A stretch of DNA of 64,000 bases, taken from the NCBI RefSeq assembly GCF_034718895.1, contig NZ_JAYERP010000001.1:3447501-3511500 (forward strand). The letters run 5' to 3'. The notes beneath the pieces were generated by a model. The model saw only the letters and a list, made by a program, of their open reading frames with translations. It did not search any database and was not told the DNA's origin. The number at the start of each line of letters is the position of its first letter. Within the stretch, counting starts at the first letter, position 1. Origin of the DNA: Paenibacillus phoenicis. GTDB lineage: Bacteria; Bacillota; Bacilli; Paenibacillales; Paenibacillaceae. Made by a program: the position numbers and the translations under genes. Below are positions 9,705 to 18,461 of this stretch, piece after piece.

Positions 9705-10673
9705 TTAGGATAACAAGGGAATCCGATCGCGGTAACGAGCGATCAACTGTCGGTTTCGCTCATCAGCCCCGTCGATATTTCCGCTTAAGAATACGGAAGG
9801 CTCATAGCCCTGATCGATCATCATCACGATCGCCTCGGCAAAGATGCCGTTCAGAACGGCAGCCCCGATCACCGTTGACGTCGGCGCAAACGGATCCGGC
9901 ACTCCCGGATAGGACAGCACGGTGTCGCCCTTCACAGCATAATTATCGATGGCCAAGTCGACGGCCTCGTATAAATGCTTCCCGCTGACATGCCGAGACG
10001 GTTGGCTCTGCGAATACTGGAGCGAGGTGATGCCAATCGTGCAGGCCCCCTTCCGAACAATTCCCCAAGCTCTTCGGCGATTTGCGTCGCCGCCTTGAAC
10101 TGGAGCGTTTCCCGTAAGGCCGCCTTCTCCTCTTCATCCAACTGAACCGTGTGACCTTGCTTCATGCGGTTGGCGGACAACCAGATGCGCAGGGTCAAAT
10201 GCATAATCGTCTCGTCCGTCCATTCCATGCCAATCCGCTGCTCCGTGGAGACGATTATCCGGTATACGGAGGCCCGCTCCTCTTCCCGGAACGCTGAAAA
10301 GTGACGCCGGAATAAATCCGCGTGGATGAGGCCGTCGATGGTGGGAGACGAAGGATTCCAGTCGGCATACAGCAGTTGCTCGAACAAGAAGCGTGACAGG
10401 GCGGCCCTAATGTCTTTCTCATTCCCCTGAATAAAATAGCCCTGTTTTCTGTCGAACTGGATGCTCAGCGCGTAAGCTTCATTGCTGCGGCTGCATGGAT
10501 TGGGCCATGCTCGGAAGCTGGGATCGCGAGGATTCGGGGAGCAAGAAGCCCCGGCTGCGCACATACTGCACGGGAGCTAGCCCGCCTTGGCGAAGCCAGT
10601 GATTGATTTTGTCCATATCATAGTAAATCGTCCGCTTTGAGACATGAAAGACGTCCATCAATTCCTGCACCTA
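9705..10673 (-). pseudogene. Chimeric remnant: PRD/BglG-type regulator fused to the 3' end of a SIS-domain protein
   Basis: Three reading frames carry pieces. The 5' piece (10479-10673) encodes a truncated helix-turn-helix (MDVFHVSKRTIYYDMDKINH) but begins abruptly after a stop codon. The second piece (to ~10050) encodes IQFDRKQGYFIQG and a PRD-like helical region. The third (10050-9705) encodes LQYSQSQPSRHVSGKHLYEA through DPFAPTSTVIGAAVLNGIFA to the end, the C-terminal half of a SIS (sugar-phosphate isomerase) protein. A frameshift near 10485 and an out-of-frame junction near 10050 show two neighbouring genes were fused by deletion and then decayed. A terminator remains downstream. Confidence 0.8.
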
Positions 10674-10798
10674 AAATTGGATCAAGGGGTATTCCTACCT
10701 CAACCGCGCAATTGTTGTATTTTCGATGTTTGCAAATTTATACGGAAGGAAACATGCGGCGTGCATCGATTTCCTCTTGCTAACCAGCGGTTTCCATA

Positions 10799-10818
10799 CT
10801 ACCATACAAGTATGGTAG
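10799..10818. promoter_or_regulatory. Probable operator of the GntR regulator (perfect palindrome)
   Basis: CTACCATAC-AA-GTATGGTAG is a perfect 20-base inverted repeat about 90 bases upstream of the gntR start. Palindromes with a TGGT/ACCA core and short centre are the usual targets of FadR-subfamily GntR proteins. Autoregulation of the gntR-uxuA-uxuB operon through this site is inferred from position. Confidence 0.65.
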
Positions 10819-10908
10819 ATTAACTGCATCAAAGAAGAGCATGAACAAGAACAAGATTGAACTAGAACAACTGCTAGAGCAGGGCCCCGGCCTAAAGGAG
10901 GTGAAAGG

Positions 10909-11592
10909 ATGAGCGACAAATGGCTAACACAGACGGGATCGGCGGGCAACGCGGTATATGCCAAGCTGAAGGAGCAGATCGTCACGCTAGAGCTGCCTCC
11001 AGGGACAACGCTATCTGAAAAAGAGATGTCTCTAGCCTTTCAGGTGAGCCGCACCCCGGTTCGGGAGAGCTTCGTGCGGCTGGCGCAGGAAGGGCTGGTG
11101 GTCGTCCTGCCGCAGCGCGGCACGCGGGTATCGCTGATCGACCCCGAGCTCGTGGAGGAAGCGCGGTTTATGCGGGAACAGCTGGAGCGCGCCGTGATCC
11201 GGCTCGCCTGCGAACAGTTCCCGGAAGCGTTGCTGACCCAGCTGGCCGACAACTTGGCCCGCCAACAGGACAGCATCCGCCGGCACGACAACCATGCGAT
11301 GTTTGCGCTGGACGAGGAGTTCCACCGCATTCTGTTCGCCGGCTGCCGCAAGCTGGGCACCTGGGACGTCATCCAACAGATGAACGCCCATCTGAACCGG
11401 ACGCGGGTGCTGTGGCTGACGACCGATCCGCATTGGGAAAATCTTTACGAGCAGCATCAAGCCATGTACGATGCGATGGTTGCCCGCGACGCCCATCGGG
11501 CCGACCGGCTGATGATGGAGCATTTGCAGCTCAGCATCTCCAATTTACCGGTGTTGCAGGAGCGGTATCCGGACTATTTTAAGCAAAGTTAA
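10909..11592 (+). CDS. GntR-family (FadR/FCD) regulator of the uronate operon
   Basis: A 227-residue regulator. The winged helix (~15-75) contains VYAKLKEQIVTLELPPGTTL and SRTPVRESFVRLAQEGLV, followed by an FCD ligand-binding domain of helices (~85-215) with the metal/ligand histidines (EFHRILF, LWLTTDPHWENLYEQH). The start ATG has an ideal AAAGGAGGTG site. It is the first gene of an operon with uxuA, uxuB and a deacetylase, with gaps of 41-49 bases. FCD regulators in this context usually respond to glucuronate/fructuronate; the exact ligand is inferred. Confidence 0.88.
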   Translation: MSDKWLTQTGSAGNAVYAKLKEQIVTLELPPGTTLSEKEMSLAFQVSRTPVRESFVRLAQEGLVVVLPQRGTRVSLIDPELVEEARFMREQLERAVIRLACEQFPEALLTQLADNLARQQDSIRRHDNHAMFALDEEFHRILFAGCRKLGTWDVIQQMNAHLNRTRVLWLTTDPHWENLYEQHQAMYDAMVARDAHRADRLMMEHLQLSISNLPVLQERYPDYFKQS

Positions 11593-11640
11593 AAAAACCA
11601 TCTCTACCCCAAATAACAAGATAGGCGGTGAAGGTAAAGT

Positions 11641-12714
11641 ATGCGTATGACATTTCGTTGGTTCGGCGAAGGCAACGACACGGTCACGCTGGATCAGATC
11701 AAGCAAATCCCCGGAGTCGAGGGCCTCGTGTGGTCGCTGCACGACGTCCCTGCCGGAGAAGAATGGCCCATGGACAAAATCGAAGAGGTGAAGCGGCAAG
11801 CGGACCGCTACGGGTTTCACCTCGATGTTGTGGAAAGCGTCAACGTGCATGAGGACATCAAGCTGGGCTTGCCATCGCGCGACCAGTATATCGAAAACTA
11901 CAAACGGACGATCGAGAAAGTAGCCAAGGTGGGCGTCAAGGTGATCTGCTACAACTTCATGCCAATCTTCGACTGGCTGCGGACGGATTTGCATAAGCCG
12001 GGGGCGGACGGTTCGACGGCGTTATTTTATGAAAAAGCCCGCATTCACAATATCGATCCGTTTGAGCTGGTGAAGGTCATCAACCAAAACAGCGCGCTGA
12101 CGATGCCCGGCTGGGAGCCCGAGCGGCTGGAGCATTTGACCTCTCTGTTTGAGGCGTACCGGGGCGTCACAGAAGAGGATTTGTGGCGGAACCTGGAGTA
12201 TTTCCTGAAGGAAATCGTTCCGGTGGCTGAGCAGCATGGAATCAAGATGGCTATTCATCCGGACGATCCGCCGTGGTCGATCTTTGGGTTGCCGCGCATC
12301 ATCACGAATCAGGAAAATCTGCGCCGCTTCCTGAAGCTCGTCGATAGTCCATCCAACGGAATTACCTTGTGCAGCGGATCGCTTGGGGCTAATCCGGACA
12401 ACGATATCATCGCTATGATCCATGAATTCCATGACCGGATTCCGTTCGCCCATATCCGCAACGTGCGCGTGTTTGATAACGGCGATTTTATGGAAACGTC
12501 GCATCGGACTCAGGACGGCACCGTCGATATTGCCGGCATTGTGAAAGCGTATTATGACACCGGTTTCACGGGGTATGCCCGTCCTGACCACGGCCGCCAC
12601 ATTTGGGGCGAAGAATGCCGACCGGGGTACGGCCTGTATGACCGGGCGCTCGGCATCATGTATCTGTGGGGCTTGTGGGACGCCTATGCCAAGCAAGCCG
12701 GCCAATTGAACTAA
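11641..12714 (+). CDS. uxuA: D-mannonate dehydratase
   Basis: A 357-residue enzyme converting D-mannonate to 2-keto-3-deoxygluconate in the glucuronate branch of hexuronate catabolism. The opening [20 protein letters not shown] and [20 protein letters not shown], the [15 protein letters not shown] segment, [20 protein letters not shown] and the C-terminal [14 protein letters not shown] segment are all diagnostic of UxuA. Length matches the B. subtilis protein. A GGCGGTGAAGG-like site precedes the ATG. It sits directly before the fructuronate reductase gene. In this window it would process glucuronate released from glucuronoxylan fragments. Confidence 0.96.
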   Translation: MRMTFRWFGEGNDTVTLDQIKQIPGVEGLVWSLHDVPAGEEWPMDKIEEVKRQADRYGFHLDVVESVNVHEDIKLGLPSRDQYIENYKRTIEKVAKVGVKVICYNFMPIFDWLRTDLHKPGADGSTALFYEKARIHNIDPFELVKVINQNSALTMPGWEPERLEHLTSLFEAYRGVTEEDLWRNLEYFLKEIVPVAEQHGIKMAIHPDDPPWSIFGLPRIITNQENLRRFLKLVDSPSNGITLCSGSLGANPDNDIIAMIHEFHDRIPFAHIRNVRVFDNGDFMETSHRTQDGTVDIAGIVKAYYDTGFTGYARPDHGRHIWGEECRPGYGLYDRALGIMYLWGLWDAYAKQAGQLN

Positions 12715-12761
12715 TCCAGGATCATCCTTTATTTATGGTGAAAAAAGGAGTGAAGCAACCG

Positions 12762-13616
12762 ATGAGCAACTTGCCAGTACATCCTGCATTGGCCGGCAAA
12801 ACGGCCGTCATTACCGGCGGCGCCGGGGTGTTATGCCGGGCGATGGCCCGTGAGCTGGGCCGCCAGGGGGCGAAGGTGGCGATCTTGAACCGCACGCTCG
12901 CCAAAGCCGAAGCCGTGGTGGATCAAATTCGCACCGACGGCGGCGTGGCTGCGGCATTTGCCTGCGACGTGACGGATGTCGAGAGCGTGAAGACGGCGGA
13001 GGCCGCGGTGCGGGAGCTATTTGGCCCGTGCGATATCCTCATCAACGGAGCCGGCGGCAACAATGCCAGCGCCAATACGACAAATGAGATTTTTCGGCCG
13101 GAAGATGTCACGAATCCAGAGGTCACCAGCTTTTTTGACCTGAGCATCCCCGGCGTGCACGGCGTCCTGGATTTAAACTTCATGGGGACGTTGATCCCGA
13201 CACAAATCTTCGCCAAAGACATGATCGGGCGCCCCGGCGCTACGATCATCAACATCTCCTCCATGAGCTCGTACAGCCCAATGACGAAGGTTCCTGCCTA
13301 CAGCGCGGCAAAAGCGGCGATCAACAACCTGACGCAGTGGCTGGCCGTGCATCTGGCGGAATCCGGCATTCGCGTGAACTCGATTGCCCCGGGATTTTTC
13401 CTGACTGAGCAGAATCGCAGCTTGTTGACGAACCCGGACGGGTCGTTAACTGAACGCTCGAACAAAATCATCACCCATACCCCGATGCGCCGATTCGGCG
13501 TGCCGGAGGATTTGCTGGGTACGCTGCTGTGGCTGGCAGATGCTGAAACGTCCGGATTTGTGACCGGAACGGTGATTCCCGTCGACGGCGGATTCATGGC
13601 TTATTCGGGTGTTTAA
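12762..13616 (+). CDS. uxuB: SDR-type D-mannonate oxidoreductase (fructuronate reductase)
   Basis: A 284-residue short-chain dehydrogenase expected to reduce D-fructuronate to D-mannonate with NAD(P)H, feeding UxuA. The Rossmann motif is [19 protein letters not shown], the structural NGAGGNN is at ~90, and the active site is [19 protein letters not shown] (Ser, then YxxxK). The start at 12762 follows AAAGGAGTG by nine bases; an upstream in-frame ATG at 12735 lacks a good ribosome site. The family resembles B. subtilis YjmF (SDR UxuB) rather than the larger E. coli enzyme. The neighbour uxuA supports the assignment. Confidence 0.85.
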   Translation: MSNLPVHPALAGKTAVITGGAGVLCRAMARELGRQGAKVAILNRTLAKAEAVVDQIRTDGGVAAAFACDVTDVESVKTAEAAVRELFGPCDILINGAGGNNASANTTNEIFRPEDVTNPEVTSFFDLSIPGVHGVLDLNFMGTLIPTQIFAKDMIGRPGATIINISSMSSYSPMTKVPAYSAAKAAINNLTQWLAVHLAESGIRVNSIAPGFFLTEQNRSLLTNPDGSLTERSNKIITHTPMRRFGVPEDLLGTLLWLADAETSGFVTGTVIPVDGGFMAYSGV

Positions 13617-13657
13617 AAGGTACGCGGGACTCGATGAAGAAGGAGATGGGTTAGAAA

Positions 13658-14290
13658 ATGGCTGACTTTCAAGTGATCAACGAGCTTCCCGTCCGGGCCA
13701 AAGCGATTGCCTTCACGTTCGACGACGGCCCCAATCCGCTGTACACCCCGCAGGTTTTGGAAATCTTCCGGGAGGTGCAGGGCAAGGCAACTTTCTTTAT
13801 GATCGGCACGCAGATGGAAAAAAGCCCGGAAACCGCCAAGGCCGTCCACGAGCAAGGCCATGAGATCGGCAACCACACGTACACGCACCCGCACCTGCCC
13901 GATCTCAGCCCGGAGGAATGCCGCCGGGAACTGCAGTTGACGGAGGAGCTGATCCAGCAGGTCACCGGGGCGAAACCGAAGGTCTTCCGCCCGCCTTATC
14001 TCGCTGCCTCCGAGGAGGTTGCTGCCATCACCGCCGGTGAATTCGGTTATCCCGCGATTGGAGCGGTCAACGGCGCGGCGATGGACTGGGAGATGCCCGG
14101 CGTGGCGCACATTGTGGAGAAGACGCGGGAGCAGGTTCGCCCGGGCAGCATCCTGCTGTTCCACGACGGCTTCGACGACCGTTCCCAAACCGTGGAAGCC
14201 GTGCGCATCCTGGCCGCGGAACTGACAGCCGCCGGATACCGGCTGGTCACGGTCAGCGAGCTGCTGGCGTTAAGCGCTGCCGAGTCGTAA
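13658..14290 (+). CDS. Polysaccharide deacetylase (NodB/CE4 family), cytoplasmic
   Basis: A 210-residue NodB-domain hydrolase with the family motifs: TFDDGPNP (general-base and metal Asp), HEIGNHTYTHPHL (two metal His), FRPPY and ILLFHDG. No signal peptide or membrane anchor is present, unlike the usual peptidoglycan or chitin deacetylases. As last gene of the gntR-uxuA-uxuB operon it may remove acetyl groups from imported xylo- or uronic-acid oligomers (inference from context). The start ATG has AGAAGGAGATGG upstream. A strong terminator follows at once. Confidence 0.85.
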   Translation: MADFQVINELPVRAKAIAFTFDDGPNPLYTPQVLEIFREVQGKATFFMIGTQMEKSPETAKAVHEQGHEIGNHTYTHPHLPDLSPEECRRELQLTEELIQQVTGAKPKVFRPPYLAASEEVAAITAGEFGYPAIGAVNGAAMDWEMPGVAHIVEKTREQVRPGSILLFHDGFDDRSQTVEAVRILAAELTAAGYRLVTVSELLALSAAES

Positions 14291-14296
14291 TGTCGT

Positions 14297-14347
14297 AAAA
14301 AGGCCAAAAGGATCCGCGCTGATGAAGCACTCCTTTTGGCCTTTTTT
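14297..14347 (+). terminator. Rho-independent terminator of the uxu operon
   Basis: AAAAAGGCCAAAAGGA (14297-14312) pairs with TCCTTTTGGCCTTTTTT (14331-14347). The stem is long and perfect, and the T-run is part of its right arm, so the structure is close to symmetrical and could act on either strand. Confidence 0.85.
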
Positions 14348-14416
14348 CTGGTGCGTATTGGCAACTTTTTTCTGTACGTGCTGCTCTTTTTTTCTCTGCG
14401 TGGCGAACTGGATGGC

Positions 14417-14605
14417 GAAATGCAAAAGTGCAGGCGAATCTTGTCGAACGTACCTTGTAACGGTGGATGAAATGCAAAAGTGCAGTTCACTTGGCCGCCT
14501 AACGCCCATTTCCCCTCAAAACCCGCTTACTCAACTGTACTTTTGCACTTCATCTCGCAAAAAAGCGGATTTTTCTCGAAATCAACTGCACTTTTGCAGT
14601 TGGGG
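14417..14605. repeat. Four-copy intergenic element B (motif TGCAAAAGTGCAGTT)
   Basis: Four copies of TGCAAAAGTGCAGTT, often with a GAA prefix: forward at ~14417 and ~14469, reverse at ~14531-14552 and ~14582-14605. Order is + + - - with starts 52, 62 and 51 bases apart. Each copy can fold on itself (CTGCA-AAAG-TGCAG). The same motif and almost the same spacing recur in element C at 36243-36427. It lies between convergent genes. Confidence 0.85.
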
Positions 14606-14630
14606 GAGAAATGATGGGGAGTTGAGCGGT

Positions 14631-14670
14631 AGTAAACAGTAGTAAACAGTAGTAAACAGCAGTAAGCGGT
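14631..14670. repeat. Short tandem repeat, 10-base unit AGTAAACAGT
   Basis: Three near-perfect copies of AGTAAACAGT followed by a degenerate one (AGTAAGCGGT), immediately after element B. Confidence 0.85.
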
Positions 14671-14682
14671 TGTTAGCAGCAG

Positions 14683-14952
14683 TTGAATGGTATTGAACGG
14701 CAGCAGCTGCACGTTACCGAACAGGTGCTGCAAGGCCAGGCGCACCCGGCTTACGTGAATCAGGTGCTGCTGAACGGGGCGGTCCGCCTGGAGCTCGCCG
14801 GGCGTGTCGATTCGATCGAAGAGAGCATTTACACCTGCAAGGCACTCCTGGACGACGGCAGTCCATGGGCGACTTACTGCAGCTGGCGAGACACGCTGCG
14901 CCTGGAGCAATCGGCCGCCGCAGAACGTGCAAAAGCCCCCCATCAAGCCTGA
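14683..14952 (+). CDS. Hypothetical small protein or gene fragment
   Basis: An 89-codon frame encoding MNGIERQQLHVTEQVLQGQA...LLNGAVRLELAGRVDSIEES...DDGSPWATYCSWRDTLRLEQ. Amino-acid make-up and codon use look protein-like, and a terminator-like hairpin (14932-14975) overlaps its end. There is no convincing ribosome site at the first ATG, and I recognise no family. It may be the 3' remnant of a larger gene stranded between two repeat elements. Low confidence that it is expressed. Confidence 0.3.
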   Translation: MNGIERQQLHVTEQVLQGQAHPAYVNQVLLNGAVRLELAGRVDSIEESIYTCKALLDDGSPWATYCSWRDTLRLEQSAAAERAKAPHQA

Positions 14953-14977
14953 TACCAAGGCAGATGGGAGGCTTTCT
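14932..14977 (+). terminator. Terminator-like hairpin after the small frame
   Basis: AAAGCCCCCCATC (14932-14944) pairs with GATGGGAGGCTTT (14963-14975), one mismatch, followed by CT-rich sequence rather than a pure T-run. Confidence 0.5.
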
Positions 14978-15018
14978 CTGAATAGCAGGCGTATTCGCGA
15001 TTAGCAATCATCGAAATA

Positions 15019-15206
15019 GCGGTAAATATTCACCTTATTTCGTTTAACTTGGCCCGTTGGCCGAAAATAACGCCTTTTCTTCACCTTATTCCCGGGAAAA
15101 ACGCCAAAATGCTGGCCTCGATCGGTGAATAAGGTGATTTTTTACCTCTATTTGGGCGTCCGGACGTGAATCGCGCATAATAAGAACATTTTTTCACCTT
15201 ATTTGC
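15019..15206. repeat. Four-copy intergenic element D (motif TTCACCTTATT)
   Basis: Copies of TTCACCTTATT, each preceded by a T-rich or TAAA-containing arm: forward at 15029, 15080 and 15193, reverse at 15127-15137. Order is + + - +, with starts 51, 47 and 66 apart, so this is a looser version of the layout seen in elements A, B, C, F and G. A short tandem of CTCCG units (15208-15226) follows. It lies between convergent genes in the same gap as element B. Confidence 0.75.
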
Positions 15207-15269
15207 CCCGCTCCGCTCCGCTCCACGCCATCCCGTCCTCGGCAGCCTACGTCCGGCGCATCTCCAGAA

Positions 15270-16253
15270 TCAGTACGCCCCGCGAATATGCTGCGCGACT
15301 TCGTTCTGGTAGAAGAGGGCCAACCGCTCCAGCTCTTCCTTGCTGAAGGAAGGCACGTCGATCGCGCCGAGGTTGTCCTCGACCTGACGCACGTTGCGGA
15401 AGCCGGGGATCACGCAGGAGACTTGCGGCTGGTCCAGAATCCAGCGCATCGCCGCGCGGGCCATGTCCCCGCGGCCTTCCGCGATCCAGCTGAGCTGCGC
15501 TGCCAGCTCGACACCTTTGACGAACGGCAAGCCTGCAAACGTCTCACCGACGTTGAACTGCTCACCGTTCGCGTTAAAGTTGCGGTGATCGTCGGCAGCA
15601 AACGTCGTGTCCGGCGTGAATTTGCCGGTCAGCAGGCCGCTGGCCAGCGGAAGCCGCACAAGGATGCCCACGCCGGCTTCCTGCGCCTTCGGCAGCAACT
15701 CTGCGAGCGGCTTTTGGCGGAACAGGTTCAGGATGACCTGCAGCGCCTTAACCCCCGGCACCCCCAGGCAGAACAACCCTTCCTCCACCGTCTCTACGCT
15801 CACGCCGTAGTGGCGGATTTTTCCCTCCGCCTGCAGCTTGTCCAACACTTCAAATACCCGGCCGTCCTTCAACACGGACAACGGCGGGCAATGAATCTGA
15901 TACAGATCGATACGCTCGCGCTCCAACCGTTTTAAGCTGGCTTCGCAATAAGCCCGCACCCGCGCTTCGGAATACGTCTCCAGGTCATGAATATCGCCAG
16001 CGCGGCAAAATTTTGTCGCGATATAGATCTCGTCTTCCTTCCCTTTGGTCGCTTTGGCAAGCAGACGCTCCGCATGTCCGTCGCCATAAACGTCCGCCGT
16101 ATCGAAGAAATTGACACCTTCTCCAATCGCTTTATCCAAGCCCTTCAGGGCCTCGTCATCATTCGTGTTGCCCCAGCTTCCGCCGATGGCCCAAGTGCCA
16201 AAGCTCACCTCGCTGACTTGAAGACCCGTATTACCAAGCTCCCGATATTTCAT
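15270..16253 (-). CDS. Aldo/keto reductase
   Basis: A 327-residue NADP(H)-dependent aldo/keto reductase of the YhdN/IolS-like group. The barrel starts MKYRELGNTGLQVSEVSFGT; the tetrad is visible as Asp and Tyr in NFFDTADVYGDG, Lys in IYIATKF and His in LYQIHCPP. The cofactor region near the C-terminus is VIPGFRNVRQVEDNLGA. The start ATG follows GGAGGAG. Substrate cannot be read from sequence; relatives act on sugars and other aldehydes, and it is transcribed separately from the xylan operon behind it. Confidence 0.88.
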   Translation of the reverse strand: MKYRELGNTGLQVSEVSFGTWAIGGSWGNTNDDEALKGLDKAIGEGVNFFDTADVYGDGHAERLLAKATKGKEDEIYIATKFCRAGDIHDLETYSEARVRAYCEASLKRLERERIDLYQIHCPPLSVLKDGRVFEVLDKLQAEGKIRHYGVSVETVEEGLFCLGVPGVKALQVILNLFRQKPLAELLPKAQEAGVGILVRLPLASGLLTGKFTPDTTFAADDHRNFNANGEQFNVGETFAGLPFVKGVELAAQLSWIAEGRGDMARAAMRWILDQPQVSCVIPGFRNVRQVEDNLGAIDVPSFSKEELERLALFYQNEVAQHIRGAY

Positions 16254-16307
16254 CGATTCTCCTCCTAAGGTTCGATAGGTCTAATCCGAAATAGGTTCAA
16301 CATACTT

Positions 16308-16339
16308 CAAAAGAGGCCCTTCCAACCAGAAGGGCCTCT
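16308..16339 (-). terminator. Terminator of the aldouronate-importer/xylanase operon
   Basis: AGAGGCCCTT (16312-16321) pairs with AAGGGCCTCT (16330-16339); on the minus strand the stem is followed by TTTT. A second weaker hairpin (CGAAAACGC/GCGTTTTC, ~16351-16380) lies between it and the xylanase stop. Confidence 0.75.
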
Positions 16340-16411
16340 ACCATTTTACACCGAAAACGCCACCAGAATAAAGCGTTTTCCGTTATCGTTGTTTTCCCCC
16401 ATGCGCTGCCT

Positions 16412-17434
16412 TTATGCCCGCTGCTCCGCAGCCAGGGCCGCAACGCGATGGAACGCCTCCTTCGGCTGGTGCTTGGCGTCGAACAGAAACGGCCAGTTCT
16501 TGCGGCCGCGCACCGGAAAATCGTCCAGCCAGGTGTAATCGTCCGCCGCTCCCCAGAAGGTGACTCCGCTGATGACGTCACGATACGCCAGCAACAGCCG
16601 GAATACGGCCTCATAACGTTCGGCCTGCCGCTCCAGCATCGCCGGCTCCGGCGCAGTCAAGTCGGTTCGCCGGTCATCGAAGCGGAACATCGAGAGATCC
16701 AGCTCCGTCAACTGCAGCTGCAGCCCAAGCGAAGCATACTTCTCGATCGCCGCCTTGATCTCATCCAGCGATGGATCGTACAGGTTCCAGTGCGCCTGCA
16801 ATCCGATCCCATGGATCGGCACCCCTTGCTCCAGCAGCGATTGGACGAGCGTGTAAATTTTATCGCGTTTCAGAGGGTTCGATTCGTTATAGTCGTTATA
16901 AAACAACAGCGCCTGCGGATCGGCTTCATGCGCATATTCGAACGCTTTGGCGATAAATTCATGTCCCGCGATTTTCGTCCATTTGGAAGTGCGCAGCAGC
17001 GCTTCCCCTTCGTCCGCGATGACCTCGTTGACGACGTCCCAGGCGTAGATCTCGTTCTTGTACCGGCCCACAACGGTATGAATATGCTCCCGGAGCCTTC
17101 CGAGCAGCACCTCCTTGCTTACCCTCCCGCCTTGGCGATCCTGGAACAGCCAATCGGACGTCTGGTTATGCCATACGAGCGTGTGTCCCCGCATGGCCAT
17201 GCCGTGCTCTCGGGCGAATTCGACCAGCCGGTCCGCCGCCTCGAAGGTATAGGTTTGCTCCTCCGGATGCACGCTGACGAACTTCATCTCGTTCTCCGCA
17301 GTCAGGCTGTTAAAATGATAAGCCAGCAACGCCTCCTGCGTCCGGATCGTCGTCGGATTCACCGCCGCCCCGATGTTGAAGTCCGCCGCAAACAGCTCCT
17401 TTAATGCCGGTACGGAACTGAACGTTGGATTCAT
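16412..17434 (-). CDS. xynA2: GH10 endo-1,4-beta-xylanase, intracellular
   Basis: A 340-residue GH10 xylanase. The acid/base is Glu137 in WDVVNEVI and the nucleophile is Glu244 in LQLTELDLSM; HTLVWHNQ (~84-91) and FWGAADDYTWL near the end are substrate-binding hallmarks. ATG 17434 is chosen because GAGGAGGGG lies eight bases upstream; the frame extends to 17473 without one. There is no signal peptide, so it cuts imported (glucurono)xylo-oligosaccharides inside the cell, like XynA2 of Paenibacillus sp. JDR-2. It is the last gene of the binding-protein/permease operon. Confidence 0.93.
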   Translation of the reverse strand: MNPTFSSVPALKELFAADFNIGAAVNPTTIRTQEALLAYHFNSLTAENEMKFVSVHPEEQTYTFEAADRLVEFAREHGMAMRGHTLVWHNQTSDWLFQDRQGGRVSKEVLLGRLREHIHTVVGRYKNEIYAWDVVNEVIADEGEALLRTSKWTKIAGHEFIAKAFEYAHEADPQALLFYNDYNESNPLKRDKIYTLVQSLLEQGVPIHGIGLQAHWNLYDPSLDEIKAAIEKYASLGLQLQLTELDLSMFRFDDRRTDLTAPEPAMLERQAERYEAVFRLLLAYRDVISGVTFWGAADDYTWLDDFPVRGRKNWPFLFDAKHQPKEAFHRVAALAAEQRA

Positions 17435-17499
17435 GATGGATCCCCTCCTCTGCCACGCTGGGAAAATACTCAAACGAGCGGTTCACGAAATAAAAACGA

Positions 17500-18459
17500 T
17501 TATTCTTTGACACTCCCTACATTAAGGCCTACCACGAAATATTTTTGCATGAAGGGATATACGAGCAGGATCGGAACAGATGCCACCACGGTAACCGCCG
17601 CCCGGATCGATAACGGAGTGACCATGGAAGCCGCCGTATCCTGGGTCATGCCCGCCCCGTTGGCAACGGCCGGATTGCTGTTGGCATTCATGCTGGAAGA
17701 CAGCAGTTTCATCAGCTCATATTGCAGGGTGCTGAGCTCCTGTCTCGAGGACGTATACAGGAACGCATCAAACCAGGAGTTCCAGGCCCCTACGGCCACA
17801 AATAACGCGATCGTCGCTAATACCGGTTTGCACAGCGGGAAGATGATGGACCAGAAGATTTTGAAATCGCCTGCCCCGTCAATTCTCGCCGACTCCACCA
17901 AGCTCTCGGGAATCGTGCCGATATACGTCCGGATGACGATCAAGTTAAATGCGCTGATCATCGAGGGAACAACGTAAACCCAAAACGTGTTGATCAAATG
18001 CAAATCCTTCATCAGGAAATACCCTGGAATCAACCCCGCATTAAAATACATCGTAAGCACGAAAATCAACGTAATCGGCTTGCGGAACACATATTCCCGC
18101 CGACTCAGCGTATAGGCGAGCATCGTTGTCAGGAAGATGTTCAGAATCGTGGACAACACCGTTCTCGCCACCGAAATCAGGAAGGCATCGTAGATCGTGC
18201 CGGAGACGAAGATCGCCTTATAGTTCTGAAGCGTAAATTGTCTCGGCCACAGGTAGATCCCGCCGCGGATCGTATCGTTCCCCGCGTTAAACGAAACCAC
18301 GATGGTGTTCAGAAACGGATACAACGTCACGACGACGAGAAAGATCATGAAGATGGTATTCAGTGTATGAAAAATCACCGGCTCCACCTTGCCTCGTCCG
18401 ACCCGTCTTTGCAAAGCAGCAGCAGATACTCGCTCTGGGGTGATCGTTTGGTTTGCCAT
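17500..18459 (-). CDS. ABC sugar permease, LplC/YtcP type
   Basis: A 319-residue permease. An N-terminal ~25-residue cytoplasmic tail precedes the first membrane segment (FHTLNTIFMIFLVVVTLYPF), and the EAA loop is ESARIDGAGDFKIFWSIIFP (~210-230). It ends YPFMQKYFVVGLNVGSVKE, the standard ending of the LplC/YtcP group. It lies two bases after the LplB-like permease and 65 bases before the xylanase. In Paenibacillus sp. JDR-2 the equivalent lplA-lplB-ytcP set is linked to aldouronate (methylglucuronoxylotriose) uptake; the same role is inferred here. Confidence 0.9.
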   Translation of the reverse strand: MANQTITPERVSAAALQRRVGRGKVEPVIFHTLNTIFMIFLVVVTLYPFLNTIVVSFNAGNDTIRGGIYLWPRQFTLQNYKAIFVSGTIYDAFLISVARTVLSTILNIFLTTMLAYTLSRREYVFRKPITLIFVLTMYFNAGLIPGYFLMKDLHLINTFWVYVVPSMISAFNLIVIRTYIGTIPESLVESARIDGAGDFKIFWSIIFPLCKPVLATIALFVAVGAWNSWFDAFLYTSSRQELSTLQYELMKLLSSSMNANSNPAVANGAGMTQDTAASMVTPLSIRAAVTVVASVPILLVYPFMQKYFVVGLNVGSVKE

Positions 18460-18461
18460 CT

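Noticed and set aside
16448..17404. 318-codon open frame opposite the GH10 xylanase
   Set aside because: Fully inside the xylanase gene, which has all catalytic motifs.
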